From JAFGGG01 sp964638895 (GTDB lineage Bacteria > Spirochaetota > Spirochaetia > SZUA-6 > RPPD01), in assembly GCA_964638895.1 (NCBI GenBank), contig CAZWYY010000033.1, positions 1 to 42,608 of the forward strand: a stretch of DNA of 42,608 nt, written 5' to 3'. Positions 15,739 to 22,881 of this stretch are shown in pieces. The notes under the pieces are model-generated. The model worked only from the letters and a program-made list of their open reading frames with translations, did not search any database and was not told the DNA's origin. A program made the position numbers and the translations under genes. Every line of letters starts with the position of its first letter. Position 1 is the stretch's first letter.

Positions 15739-16530
15739 TTATTTGCTTTTTTTCTGTGATTTCATGCCGAGCGAACTAAATTGTATTTTTATCTCTTCTA
15801 TGCGGCCAAGTATTTTCGCAAAAATAGTGCTCCAAATACACAGGAGGATAAAACAAAGCTGTACGGCATTGACGACTATCGAGTTCATCAGATACGCATA
15901 TTTTATTGGGTCCTGTAGATAAGGATCATACCTGCTTTTAAAAATCACAAAAACCTGTGAAACGATAATCGAAAATGTAATCCATAAAAATTTATTAAGA
16001 TATGTCTTTTGCAAATCATATTCAATTTTCAGATTTTCCATCTGAATTTGTCCGTCTGTATTTTCCCAAAAATCCAAAGGCACGCCGTAATAGAAATAGA
16101 AATTACAGCCAACATAAAACACTCCGATAAAAATGAAGATAAAAAGAATATCCCATACATTAAGCAATGTCATGTCCAGCAATGTAATCATGCCGGCGGC
16201 TGCAAATTCTATCGCAGCGAGAATAAAGGAATAAGAGAAAGATATCAATCCCAGGCTTACCGGTACACTTTTAGAGTCCTGAAAACGGTGTTTGATTTGT
16301 TTTTCAAAACGCAGAGTCAATAATGTCATCAGCCAAAACACAAACACCTGTAAAGTAATGACCAACACAAAGAAAAGCCATTCAGTATGTAAAAATAATG
16401 TAGGGTAAAAAATATTGTTTTTAAAATATTCAACAAGACGATGACTGATGACGTAAAACGAAAGAGCCGTTGAAGAAAAAATACTTAGCGCCAATCGTTG
16501 TACTTTATTAAAATTGTATCCGCTTTTCAT
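15739..16530 (-). CDS. Polytopic membrane protein of unknown function
   Basis: 263-residue protein with five to six hydrophobic segments (about 15-30, 50-73, 95-115, 127-147, 180-197, 215-240) and a basic C-terminal tail (S-S-L-G-M-K-S-Q-K-K-S-K). I recognise no family. The gene is markedly AT-rich (20 of 60 bases G/C in 16021-16080), like the C-terminal half of the caspase gene just upstream and unlike most of the window. It begins 27 bases after the caspase stop codon on the same strand and is probably the last gene of that operon. There is no good SD before the ATG at 16530. It could be the membrane partner or effector of the caspase/DUF4384 lipoproteins, but that rests only on gene order. 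Confidence 0.6.
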   Translation of the reverse strand: MKSGYNFNKVQRLALSIFSSTALSFYVISHRLVEYFKNNIFYPTLFLHTEWLFFVLVITLQVFVFWLMTLLTLRFEKQIKHRFQDSKSVPVSLGLISFSYSFILAAIEFAAAGMITLLDMTLLNVWDILFIFIFIGVFYVGCNFYFYYGVPLDFWENTDGQIQMENLKIEYDLQKTYLNKFLWITFSIIVSQVFVIFKSRYDPYLQDPIKYAYLMNSIVVNAVQLCFILLCIWSTIFAKILGRIEEIKIQFSSLGMKSQKKSK

Positions 16531-16557
16531 AATTTTGCTACAGCAGGAAGAAAGCTG

Positions 16558-19317
16558 TCAACTCCCTAATTCTGCGATATTTCCGTTTTTATCTGTTTTG
16601 ATTAGAAAAATAGCGGTTGGAAGATCATTGTTACCGCATTTTTCCATACCGCAAATGATAAATCCACCGTCACTTGTCTTAGTCATCTTAGATGAACCAC
16701 TATTTTCATTTATTCCGCCGAATATTTTTTCACCCAACCTGTTTCCGTCTTTATCCGTAATAATCATATAAATTCCGTTTTTTCCCTCACAACAAATAAC
16801 ATAATTCCCATTATCCATCTGATTTACGGCAAAGCCCAATTGACCGTCTTCAAATGTCTTCTCCCAAATATAATTGCCTGAATTATCTGTTTTGATTAAA
16901 GAGATAACATACTTTTTTTGGGAGGGATATGTCCGGCCGCAAATCAAATAATTATCATCACTTGTTTTAAACAGTGCTGAAGCATTATTAACTACAGTTC
17001 CACCGAATTCCTTTTCCCATATTTTGTTCCCATCTTTATCTGTTTTAACAAAATAGATATTATTGTTCCTATCTCCGGACCAAGTACCCCACCCATTAGT
17101 GCTTCCACAGAATAAATACTCATTTTCATCATTTATGATTCCAGATTCGAAATATGAATTTAAAGACTTCGATTTGTCGAAATATTTTTGCCATATTATT
17201 TTTCCGTTTTTATTCAATTTAAAGATAAAGGCACCATAATTATCCTCAGTAAGAGATTTACCACATATTAAATAACAACCATCAGAAGTTTTTAAAATCA
17301 AACATCCATAACCTGTATCATATTTTAAATTACCTATTATTTTATCCCATATTTTATTTCCCATCTTATCCAATTTAATTAAGTAAATATTTACTGTTTC
17401 CCATCGAAACGGTTCATGCGTATCTGTTGTATATGTCATTTTAATATTCCATTTTGTACCACATATAAGGTAATCGCCGTCATCTGTTTCAATTATCGAA
17501 TTTCCATAACTATTTTTATCTTCATCAAAAGATTTTTGCCAGAGTATATCTCCCCACTTGTCTGTCTTAACTACATATAATTTCGGATCCCATTCATTAT
17601 AATTACGCAAAATGTAGCCTTTTCCTCCACAGAATATATAATTACCGTCATGTAATTGAATTGCAGCATTTAATTCCACCCTCATGTTTCCATAACTCTT
17701 GTTGTTAATAATGCATATTTTCTTTTTAAAGGTAACGGCAGCATTAATAATTGTACTTACGTTATGTTTTTCCCTCTGGGCCTGGTACCAGGGACGGTCA
17801 AGATTGATATTCAAAGACAACACATTTGCCAATATTATTTTATTTTTTTCATACGACGCGATGGAAATGATCCATTTATCGATCTCCTCCAGCCACTCCT
17901 TAAGCTGGGCCAGCGAGCGTACATACTCCTCTTCACTCTTGTAGGGAGAAGTATTGATAACCGCTATGGCGTCCAGTATCCGGTCTCGCGCCGCCTGGTA
18001 CTCTTTCAGTGTTTTTGCCTTGCCGTACGTGTTCACCGCCTGCTCATACAAGCCGCTTATTCGCCTCATGTCCGTTTTTATCTGTTCCTGTTTATCCAGC
18101 TTCTGAAAATACTTACCGATGGCATCGAATTTACTCTTGGCGATATTATACAGAAGCACAAAGTTCTCATCCCCCCCCATCTTATAGGGCGTGATTGTTA
18201 CCGATTTCTGTACTTCATCGTAAAGCTCCCGTGCCTGCTTATAGCGCTTCCCGTCAAGCGCGCCTTCCGCCCGCTTGAACACCGCGTAACACTTATTGAA
18301 CGTATCCAGTTTCTTCTTGTCGAACGCCGACGAACCAACGCTTAAGATCGTAAACTCCTCATCTTTTGTGGCTTTTAAATCCAGCTCCGTTTTTTTGCCC
18401 TGCTCCCAGCCGAACATGGAAACCCCTAAAAACACGTTCATATCCGCCTCAACGTTGCGTACAGAAATCTCCTGCTCCCTTTCCCTGCCTTCCTCAAGCG
18501 AAAGCTTCTTTACGTTATTGTCCATGTACCTCACAAGCTCCACAAGCGAGATAAACCCACTCCGGTCCGTATCCGCTTTCCCTCTCAGCCCGTTGTTCAG
18601 GGCGTACGACATATAGCTTGCCCGGTAGGTACTGCTTTCATAGCTGGGCATGCCCGACCTGGAGGCGCTGATCAGTATGATTTCTTTTAATCCAAAATCA
18701 GCACCATTCAAGCCCTGTACCTTCCCTATCCCCGCCGTGCCCTTTTCCCCCGATATGACATTGGTTCTGCATGCGTCAAGGAAAAAGACCGTTTGACAGC
18801 GGGAGCCCTTCACCGCGTCCTGAAGCTCCGTAAGGCTTACCAGGCTGTTCTGTATCAGGTTCCCCCGCCTGTCCAGCCTGGTATCGGCGGGTAGGATGCA
18901 GCTTTCCCCGTTCAGCGATACCCCGTGCCCGGAGTACAGAAACAGCAGCACGTCGTTCTTCTTACGTGCCTTTTGGGCCAGGTCCCTCAATCCGTCCAGA
19001 ATGGCGGCCTTACCCGCGTTGGCGTTCGTCAGTATCGTAATGTTTTCCCCCGGATACTGGTTGTATACGGTCAGCGTCTGGTACAAATCCTCCGCGTCAT
19101 TGGCTGCGTAATCCAGGTCCGTAATCCAATCATCGGCGAACTGCGACACGCCCACAATAAGCGCAAACTTGGTAGACTCGTTGTAGATGTTCTTCTCTTT
19201 GGTATTCACTTTAAGGGTGACGGTGCTCGATTCTGTTGAAACACACGCCATACACAAAAATGTAAGGAAACAGAGGGTTATAAACGATAGTATGAAAAAC
19301 ATCCGTATTTTTTTCAT
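16558..19317 (-). CDS. Caspase-like (peptidase C14) lipoprotein with C-terminal seven-repeat propeller-like array
   Basis: 919-residue lipoprotein. The signal peptide ends L-C-M-A-C, with Cys25 the likely lipid site. Residues about 50-300 are a caspase-fold protease: catalytic His131 in Y-S-G-H-G and catalytic Cys183 in F-L-D-A-C-R, the typical order and spacing. An EF-hand-like loop at 249-260 (D249, D251, S253, S257, E260) follows. Residues 330-480 are helical. From about 545 to the end, seven repeats of 45-65 residues each carry a Y-L-(I/F)-C-G strand and (V/I)-K-x-D-K-x-G-N-x-I-W-x-K, consistent with a seven-bladed beta-propeller. The repeat half is strongly AT-rich, the protease half is not. 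GGGGG (complement of 19323-19327) precedes the ATG. It lies between the DUF4384 lipoprotein gene (27 bases) and a membrane protein gene (27 bases). The role is unknown; caspase homologues process proteins and some act in bacterial immunity. Confidence 0.85.
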   Translation of the reverse strand: MKKIRMFFILSFITLCFLTFLCMACVSTESSTVTLKVNTKEKNIYNESTKFALIVGVSQFADDWITDLDYAANDAEDLYQTLTVYNQYPGENITILTNANAGKAAILDGLRDLAQKARKKNDVLLFLYSGHGVSLNGESCILPADTRLDRRGNLIQNSLVSLTELQDAVKGSRCQTVFFLDACRTNVISGEKGTAGIGKVQGLNGADFGLKEIILISASRSGMPSYESSTYRASYMSYALNNGLRGKADTDRSGFISLVELVRYMDNNVKKLSLEEGREREQEISVRNVEADMNVFLGVSMFGWEQGKKTELDLKATKDEEFTILSVGSSAFDKKKLDTFNKCYAVFKRAEGALDGKRYKQARELYDEVQKSVTITPYKMGGDENFVLLYNIAKSKFDAIGKYFQKLDKQEQIKTDMRRISGLYEQAVNTYGKAKTLKEYQAARDRILDAIAVINTSPYKSEEEYVRSLAQLKEWLEEIDKWIISIASYEKNKIILANVLSLNINLDRPWYQAQREKHNVSTIINAAVTFKKKICIINNKSYGNMRVELNAAIQLHDGNYIFCGGKGYILRNYNEWDPKLYVVKTDKWGDILWQKSFDEDKNSYGNSIIETDDGDYLICGTKWNIKMTYTTDTHEPFRWETVNIYLIKLDKMGNKIWDKIIGNLKYDTGYGCLILKTSDGCYLICGKSLTEDNYGAFIFKLNKNGKIIWQKYFDKSKSLNSYFESGIINDENEYLFCGSTNGWGTWSGDRNNNIYFVKTDKDGNKIWEKEFGGTVVNNASALFKTSDDNYLICGRTYPSQKKYVISLIKTDNSGNYIWEKTFEDGQLGFAVNQMDNGNYVICCEGKNGIYMIITDKDGNRLGEKIFGGINENSGSSKMTKTSDGGFIICGMEKCGNNDLPTAIFLIKTDKNGNIAELGS

Positions 19318-19344
19318 TTTTTCCCCCTTTTTAATATGACTTGT

Positions 19345-20607
19345 TTATTTCGCGATATGATGAAAAGTAAAGGAATAATAAATACCTTCGCCGGCGTCCG
19401 GCAGCTTATGCGCGTTGTACACGGCGTAATTGTCCTTGCCCTTGTTCCTGGCAAAATCAAGCACCCTTTCCAGCTCTTTATCGCCTTCGGAAATACGCGC
19501 GTAATCATCCGCCGCCTCTTGCAGTTTCAGCCTGGCCTGGGCCACCGTTACCCGACCCCTGTGTTGATTGATATACTCACAAAGCTCTTTCAGCTTTTTA
19601 TTCTCTTTCCGGCTGACATACATCTCTATCATTTCCGTCCCCGTATTATCGTCCAGGATAAAGCCTTCATCCCTGCCGGTGGGGATGCTTACCATCTTAC
19701 CGGCCGCAACGGGGTTTTCATATTCGCCGCCGGGCAGGGGGAAAAGGGTATAGATTTTTTCCTGCGCGTCTATGTTGAATATATACAGGTAATACGAATT
19801 TTCGGCCTTTAACACAAGTTTGTAAAGATCGCCGGAACGGAGGTAGCTTTTACCATCCAAGGGCTGCCATTCGTTTGAAATCCCCTGTTTCCACCCCAGC
19901 ACGGAAAAGATAAGCCCCTGGGAGGTGACGGACATGATGTCCTCAAACTCGGGTGTACGCAGCGTATAGCCGATAATCGCCTTCTCGGCGGCGATTACCC
20001 CCTGCAACTCCTCGTCATAGCTGTAACCGGCCCCCGGTTCCATACCGAAGAGTTTTGTAATATCAGCCTCCGCGCTTAACGCCGCGCCGGAGGCATCCAC
20101 CACTTTTACCACAATCTTTTCCGCTCTCAGCATCGAGTCGATATACGGACGCCTTTGATAAGCCGAAACCTCCGCATATTCTTTCTCAAGCTTTGGGTTA
20201 ACCAGAAAGTATTTCTCAAGCCCCACTAATTGGATTTCAATATGCTCATTTTTTGAAATCTTTCCTTCCAAGGAGACGATAAATGGTATTCTCGCTTTTA
20301 ACCCGGCGGCCTGCTCATAGGAATATTTTAGTTTGATTGTCTGCTTCACACTGGATTTTTTTAACTCACCGCTCCATATTCTTTTTACCGGGTTCTCCGT
20401 GTTCTGTAAGTCCGTAATATATCCCAGATACGGTTCCTCGTGGAAGACCTTAAACGGGATGTACTTTAATTCCCTTATCATGTTTTCAAGAGGATCATTA
20501 AAATTCTGGATACTTTTAGCGGTGTCCATGGCGCCAAGGCAGGAATAAAGGAATACAATAATGGTCGATAAAAGAAGATTAAAATGGATATTTTTTCTGA
20601 CGATCAT
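19345..20607 (-). CDS. DUF4384-containing lipoprotein
   Basis: 420-residue lipoprotein; the signal peptide ends F-L-Y-S-C with Cys23. Residues about 255-330 match the DUF4384 pattern: L-R-S-G-D-L-Y-K-L-x-L-K-A-x-x-x-x-Y-L-Y-I-F-N-I, a T-L-F-P turn, N-P-V-x-A-G-K-x-V-x-I-P, and G-T-E-x-I. In many bacteria this domain is fused to or next to caspase-like proteases; here it is a separate gene immediately upstream of one, 27 bases apart. The N-terminal 230 residues are not recognised but carry a CsgG/envelope-lipoprotein flavour (repeated alternating strands). It has no SD. A perfect consensus promoter places transcription about five bases before its ATG. It is probably the recognition or partner subunit of the caspase; this is inference. 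Confidence 0.78.
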   Translation of the reverse strand: MIVRKNIHFNLLLSTIIVFLYSCLGAMDTAKSIQNFNDPLENMIRELKYIPFKVFHEEPYLGYITDLQNTENPVKRIWSGELKKSSVKQTIKLKYSYEQAAGLKARIPFIVSLEGKISKNEHIEIQLVGLEKYFLVNPKLEKEYAEVSAYQRRPYIDSMLRAEKIVVKVVDASGAALSAEADITKLFGMEPGAGYSYDEELQGVIAAEKAIIGYTLRTPEFEDIMSVTSQGLIFSVLGWKQGISNEWQPLDGKSYLRSGDLYKLVLKAENSYYLYIFNIDAQEKIYTLFPLPGGEYENPVAAGKMVSIPTGRDEGFILDDNTGTEMIEMYVSRKENKKLKELCEYINQHRGRVTVAQARLKLQEAADDYARISEGDKELERVLDFARNKGKDNYAVYNAHKLPDAGEGIYYSFTFHHIAK

Positions 20608-20618
20608 GTAATTTTTTA

Positions 20619-20647
20619 ATTATAAGCTTCTCTTTAGGAGCTGTCAA
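20619..20647 (-). promoter_or_regulatory. Perfect consensus sigma70 promoter of the caspase operon
   Basis: On the - strand, TTGACA (20647-20642), a 17-base spacer, and TATAAT (20624-20619): twelve of twelve consensus positions with ideal spacing. Only 11 bases separate the -10 from ATG 20607, so the leader would be about five bases. A short CCGC/GCGG inverted repeat at 20678-20690 lies 31 bases upstream of the -35. Confidence 0.8.
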
Positions 20648-20703
20648 TAAATTTTACACTTTAAAAATGGCAAGTTACCGCATATGGCGGATAATATTTA
20701 TAA

Positions 20704-20886
20704 TTAGCTTACCTTCTTTTTTGCCTTATAATGTTGTTCTAAGGTTTTCCTTAAAAATGCTTTTATAACCGCTTGCCTGCTTATATTAAGCCCTTTTGCC
20801 AGATCATCAAGTTCATGAAGCATTTCAAATGTGAAATCGACATCAACCCTTTGAATTGGTTGGCGCATCTTTCCATAAAAAGGCAA
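20704..20886 (-). CDS. Ribbon-helix-helix (CopG/BrnA-like) DNA-binding protein
   Basis: 60-residue protein with an RHH signature: a basic strand R-V-D-V-D-F-T near residues 13-19, a helix M-L-H-E-L-D-D-L-A-K-G-L, the N-I-S-R-Q-A-V-I-K turn-helix, and a final helix L-R-K-T-L-E-Q-H-Y. Such proteins bind DNA as dimers and are often antitoxins that repress their own operon. No toxin gene is recognisable next to it, so it appears orphaned. ATG 20868 (54 residues) is an alternative start; neither has a good SD. Imperfect direct repeats at 20929-20967, upstream of the gene, could be its operator. It lies upstream of, and in the same direction as, the caspase operon and could regulate it. Confidence 0.65.
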   Translation of the reverse strand: MPFYGKMRQPIQRVDVDFTFEMLHELDDLAKGLNISRQAVIKAFLRKTLEQHYKAKKKVS

Positions 20887-20928
20887 TTAAATTTTATATA
20901 AAATTATGGAACAGCCGTCCTTTTGAAT

Positions 20929-20967
20929 CGTTAACGAAATATTTTATGGCGTTAATGAAAGATTTTA
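20929..20967. repeat. Tandem 18-base imperfect repeats (candidate operator)
   Basis: Bases 20929-20946 and 20950-20967 match at 16 of 18 positions and are offset by 21 bases, two helical turns. The first copy includes a perfect 10-base palindrome, TCGTTAACGA (20928-20937). Tandem operators on one face of the helix upstream of an RHH gene are typical of RHH autoregulation. The gap between the RHH gene and the ABC gene holds nothing else recognisable. Confidence 0.55.
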
Positions 20968-21051
20968 CAAGTAATATTTATTATAGAACATTTGAGGCAA
21001 GTTTCCACTTAAACACATCCCGGCCCCTGCTCACAAGCCCCTTGGAATCTC

Positions 21052-22863
21052 CTAATCAATCTCACGGAAGTGTTCCACGTATTCCAGGGACTGGTGCCTG
21101 AAGTAGGTATTATAAAGATCGGCATAATACCCCCCGCCGGCCAGGAGCGAGTCGTGGGTGCCCTCCTCCATGATCTTCCCGTGATCGATCACGATGATCC
21201 TGTCCACATGGCGCACCGTGGACAGGCGGTGGGCTATAATCAGGGCGGTCCTATGCTCCATCACGGTTTTCAGACCCTCCTGAATCAGCACCTCGGTAAA
21301 CGGATCGATGGAGGCCGTGGCCTCGTCCAGAATGAACAGGCAGGGATCGCGCAGCAGCATGCGGGCCAGGGCTACAAGCTGGCGCTGCCCCATGGACAGG
21401 TTAGCCCCGCGCGGGGCCACCTGCGTATCCAGGCCCGCGGACAGGTCGGCGATCCACTCGCCGTTTCCGATATGGTACGCGGCCTCGCTAATGGCCTTGT
21501 CCGAGGCACCCGGGCGCCCGTACTTGATGTTCTCCCGCACCGTGCCGGAAAACAGGAACGGGTCCTGGGGCACCACGCCCAGGTGGCGCCGGTACCGTCT
21601 CAGGTCAAGCTCACGGATATCACAGCCGTCTATCAGCAGCTCGCCGCCCTGGAACTCATAGAACCGGCCGATCAGGCTGGCGATGCTGCTTTTCCCGGCG
21701 CCCGTGTGCCCCACCAGGGCCACGGTCTCTTTCTTATGGATGGTAAGCGAAAAATTTTCCAGCACCGGGGTGCCGGGCGTATAACTGAAGCTGAAGTTCC
21801 TGAACTCGATCTCCCAGGAACCAGGTTTGATCCGCTTATTGTCCCGCTGTGTGACCTTTGGCCGCGAATCGATAAGCGCAAACACCCGTTCGGCCGCGGA
21901 AAGCCCGTCCTGAAACTGGCTCCAGAACGAGGCCATACTGATCAGGGGAAAGAAGAAAAACCCCACCGTCTGCATAAACAGGTACCAGTTGCCGGGTGAT
22001 AGTCCGAACCAGGTAAGCTGGAACCCGCTGACATAAACAAGGGCGGCAAGCCCTAGGCCGGAAACCGCGCCCATAAGCGGGAAGATCATGGTAAGCACGA
22101 GACCGCGCCGCAGGCCCACCCTGTAGCCCTGGGTGTTGTTTTCCGTAAACCCACGGTAGATGGCCGGCTCCTGGCGGAAGGTCTTGGCCACCATGATGCC
22201 GCTGATGGATTCCTGGATATGGGCGTTGATCTTGGCCGTAAAACGTTTGGCATACTGGGTTACCTTACGTGCTATCTTACGAAAACTTAAAGCGATAACC
22301 ACGGCCAGGGGCGCAAAACAGATGAGAATCAGTGTAAGCAGGGGGCTGATCAGCATAAGCCAGACAAACAGGATTAAAAAAAGCAGGATCTCATTCCCAA
22401 GGTCGGTCACCAGGGTAAGGATATAAGAGAAGTCCTGGGTATCTGAAGTGATCCTGCTCACGATTTTTCCCGTGGGGTGTTGGTCAAAGAAGGACAGGTC
22501 GTGATCGAGTACCGCAGACAGGGCATCCTCCTGCAGGCGCAGGACCAGGTTGCCGATCACCACCGTGTCCAGGCGCTGCAAGATATAATTGAATATCCAG
22601 GCGGCCACTCCCAGGATGAGGATACCTGCGGTAAACAAAATGATGGCCAAGGGTGTCACCCCCTGCAGCAGAATGTCGAGGGACTTGGAGATAAGGATGG
22701 GCCCGAAGCCGGAGGCCACCGAGTTTAAAAACAGCACCAGACAGATAACTGCGATTTTTCTTGTGAAGGGTTTTAAATACTGAAAAATTCGAGCGAACAA
22801 CTGCCTGTCGCTGTAGCTGCGGTCGTACGCCTCGGTTTCAAGTCCGTCAAGTATAAAAGCCAC
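21052..22863 (-). CDS. ABC exporter half-transporter with canonical catalytic Glu (heterodimer subunit B)
   Basis: 603-residue type-IV ABC exporter: six-TM domain (about 35-325) followed by an ATPase domain. Walker A is G-H-T-G-A-G-K-S-S (385-393), the signature is L-S-M-G-Q (489-493), Walker B ends in D513 with catalytic Glu514, and the H-loop His is 545. The signature has Met where LSGGQ has Gly. Start is GTG 22863, with AAGGAGGAG (complement of 22866-22874) just upstream. It begins 18 bases after the other half-transporter gene. With that partner it should form a heterodimeric exporter of lipid, peptide or drug-like substrates (BmrCD/TM287-288 type). The DNA is very GC-rich (45 of 60 in 21361-21420). 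Confidence 0.9.
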   Translation of the reverse strand: MAFILDGLETEAYDRSYSDRQLFARIFQYLKPFTRKIAVICLVLFLNSVASGFGPILISKSLDILLQGVTPLAIILFTAGILILGVAAWIFNYILQRLDTVVIGNLVLRLQEDALSAVLDHDLSFFDQHPTGKIVSRITSDTQDFSYILTLVTDLGNEILLFLILFVWLMLISPLLTLILICFAPLAVVIALSFRKIARKVTQYAKRFTAKINAHIQESISGIMVAKTFRQEPAIYRGFTENNTQGYRVGLRRGLVLTMIFPLMGAVSGLGLAALVYVSGFQLTWFGLSPGNWYLFMQTVGFFFFPLISMASFWSQFQDGLSAAERVFALIDSRPKVTQRDNKRIKPGSWEIEFRNFSFSYTPGTPVLENFSLTIHKKETVALVGHTGAGKSSIASLIGRFYEFQGGELLIDGCDIRELDLRRYRRHLGVVPQDPFLFSGTVRENIKYGRPGASDKAISEAAYHIGNGEWIADLSAGLDTQVAPRGANLSMGQRQLVALARMLLRDPCLFILDEATASIDPFTEVLIQEGLKTVMEHRTALIIAHRLSTVRHVDRIIVIDHGKIMEEGTHDSLLAGGGYYADLYNTYFRHQSLEYVEHFREID

Positions 22864-22881
22864 TGCTCCTCCTTCCCCGGG

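Noticed and set aside
20856..21101. Possible toxin partner of the RHH protein on the + strand
   Set aside because: The 81-residue frame has no toxin motif, overlaps both neighbours, and is antisense to the RHH start and the 3' end of the ABC gene.
21070..21999. 309-codon open frame antisense to the second ABC transporter gene
   Set aside because: It is fully antisense to strongly conserved ATPase motifs, has no family-like features, and arises from the high GC of this stretch.
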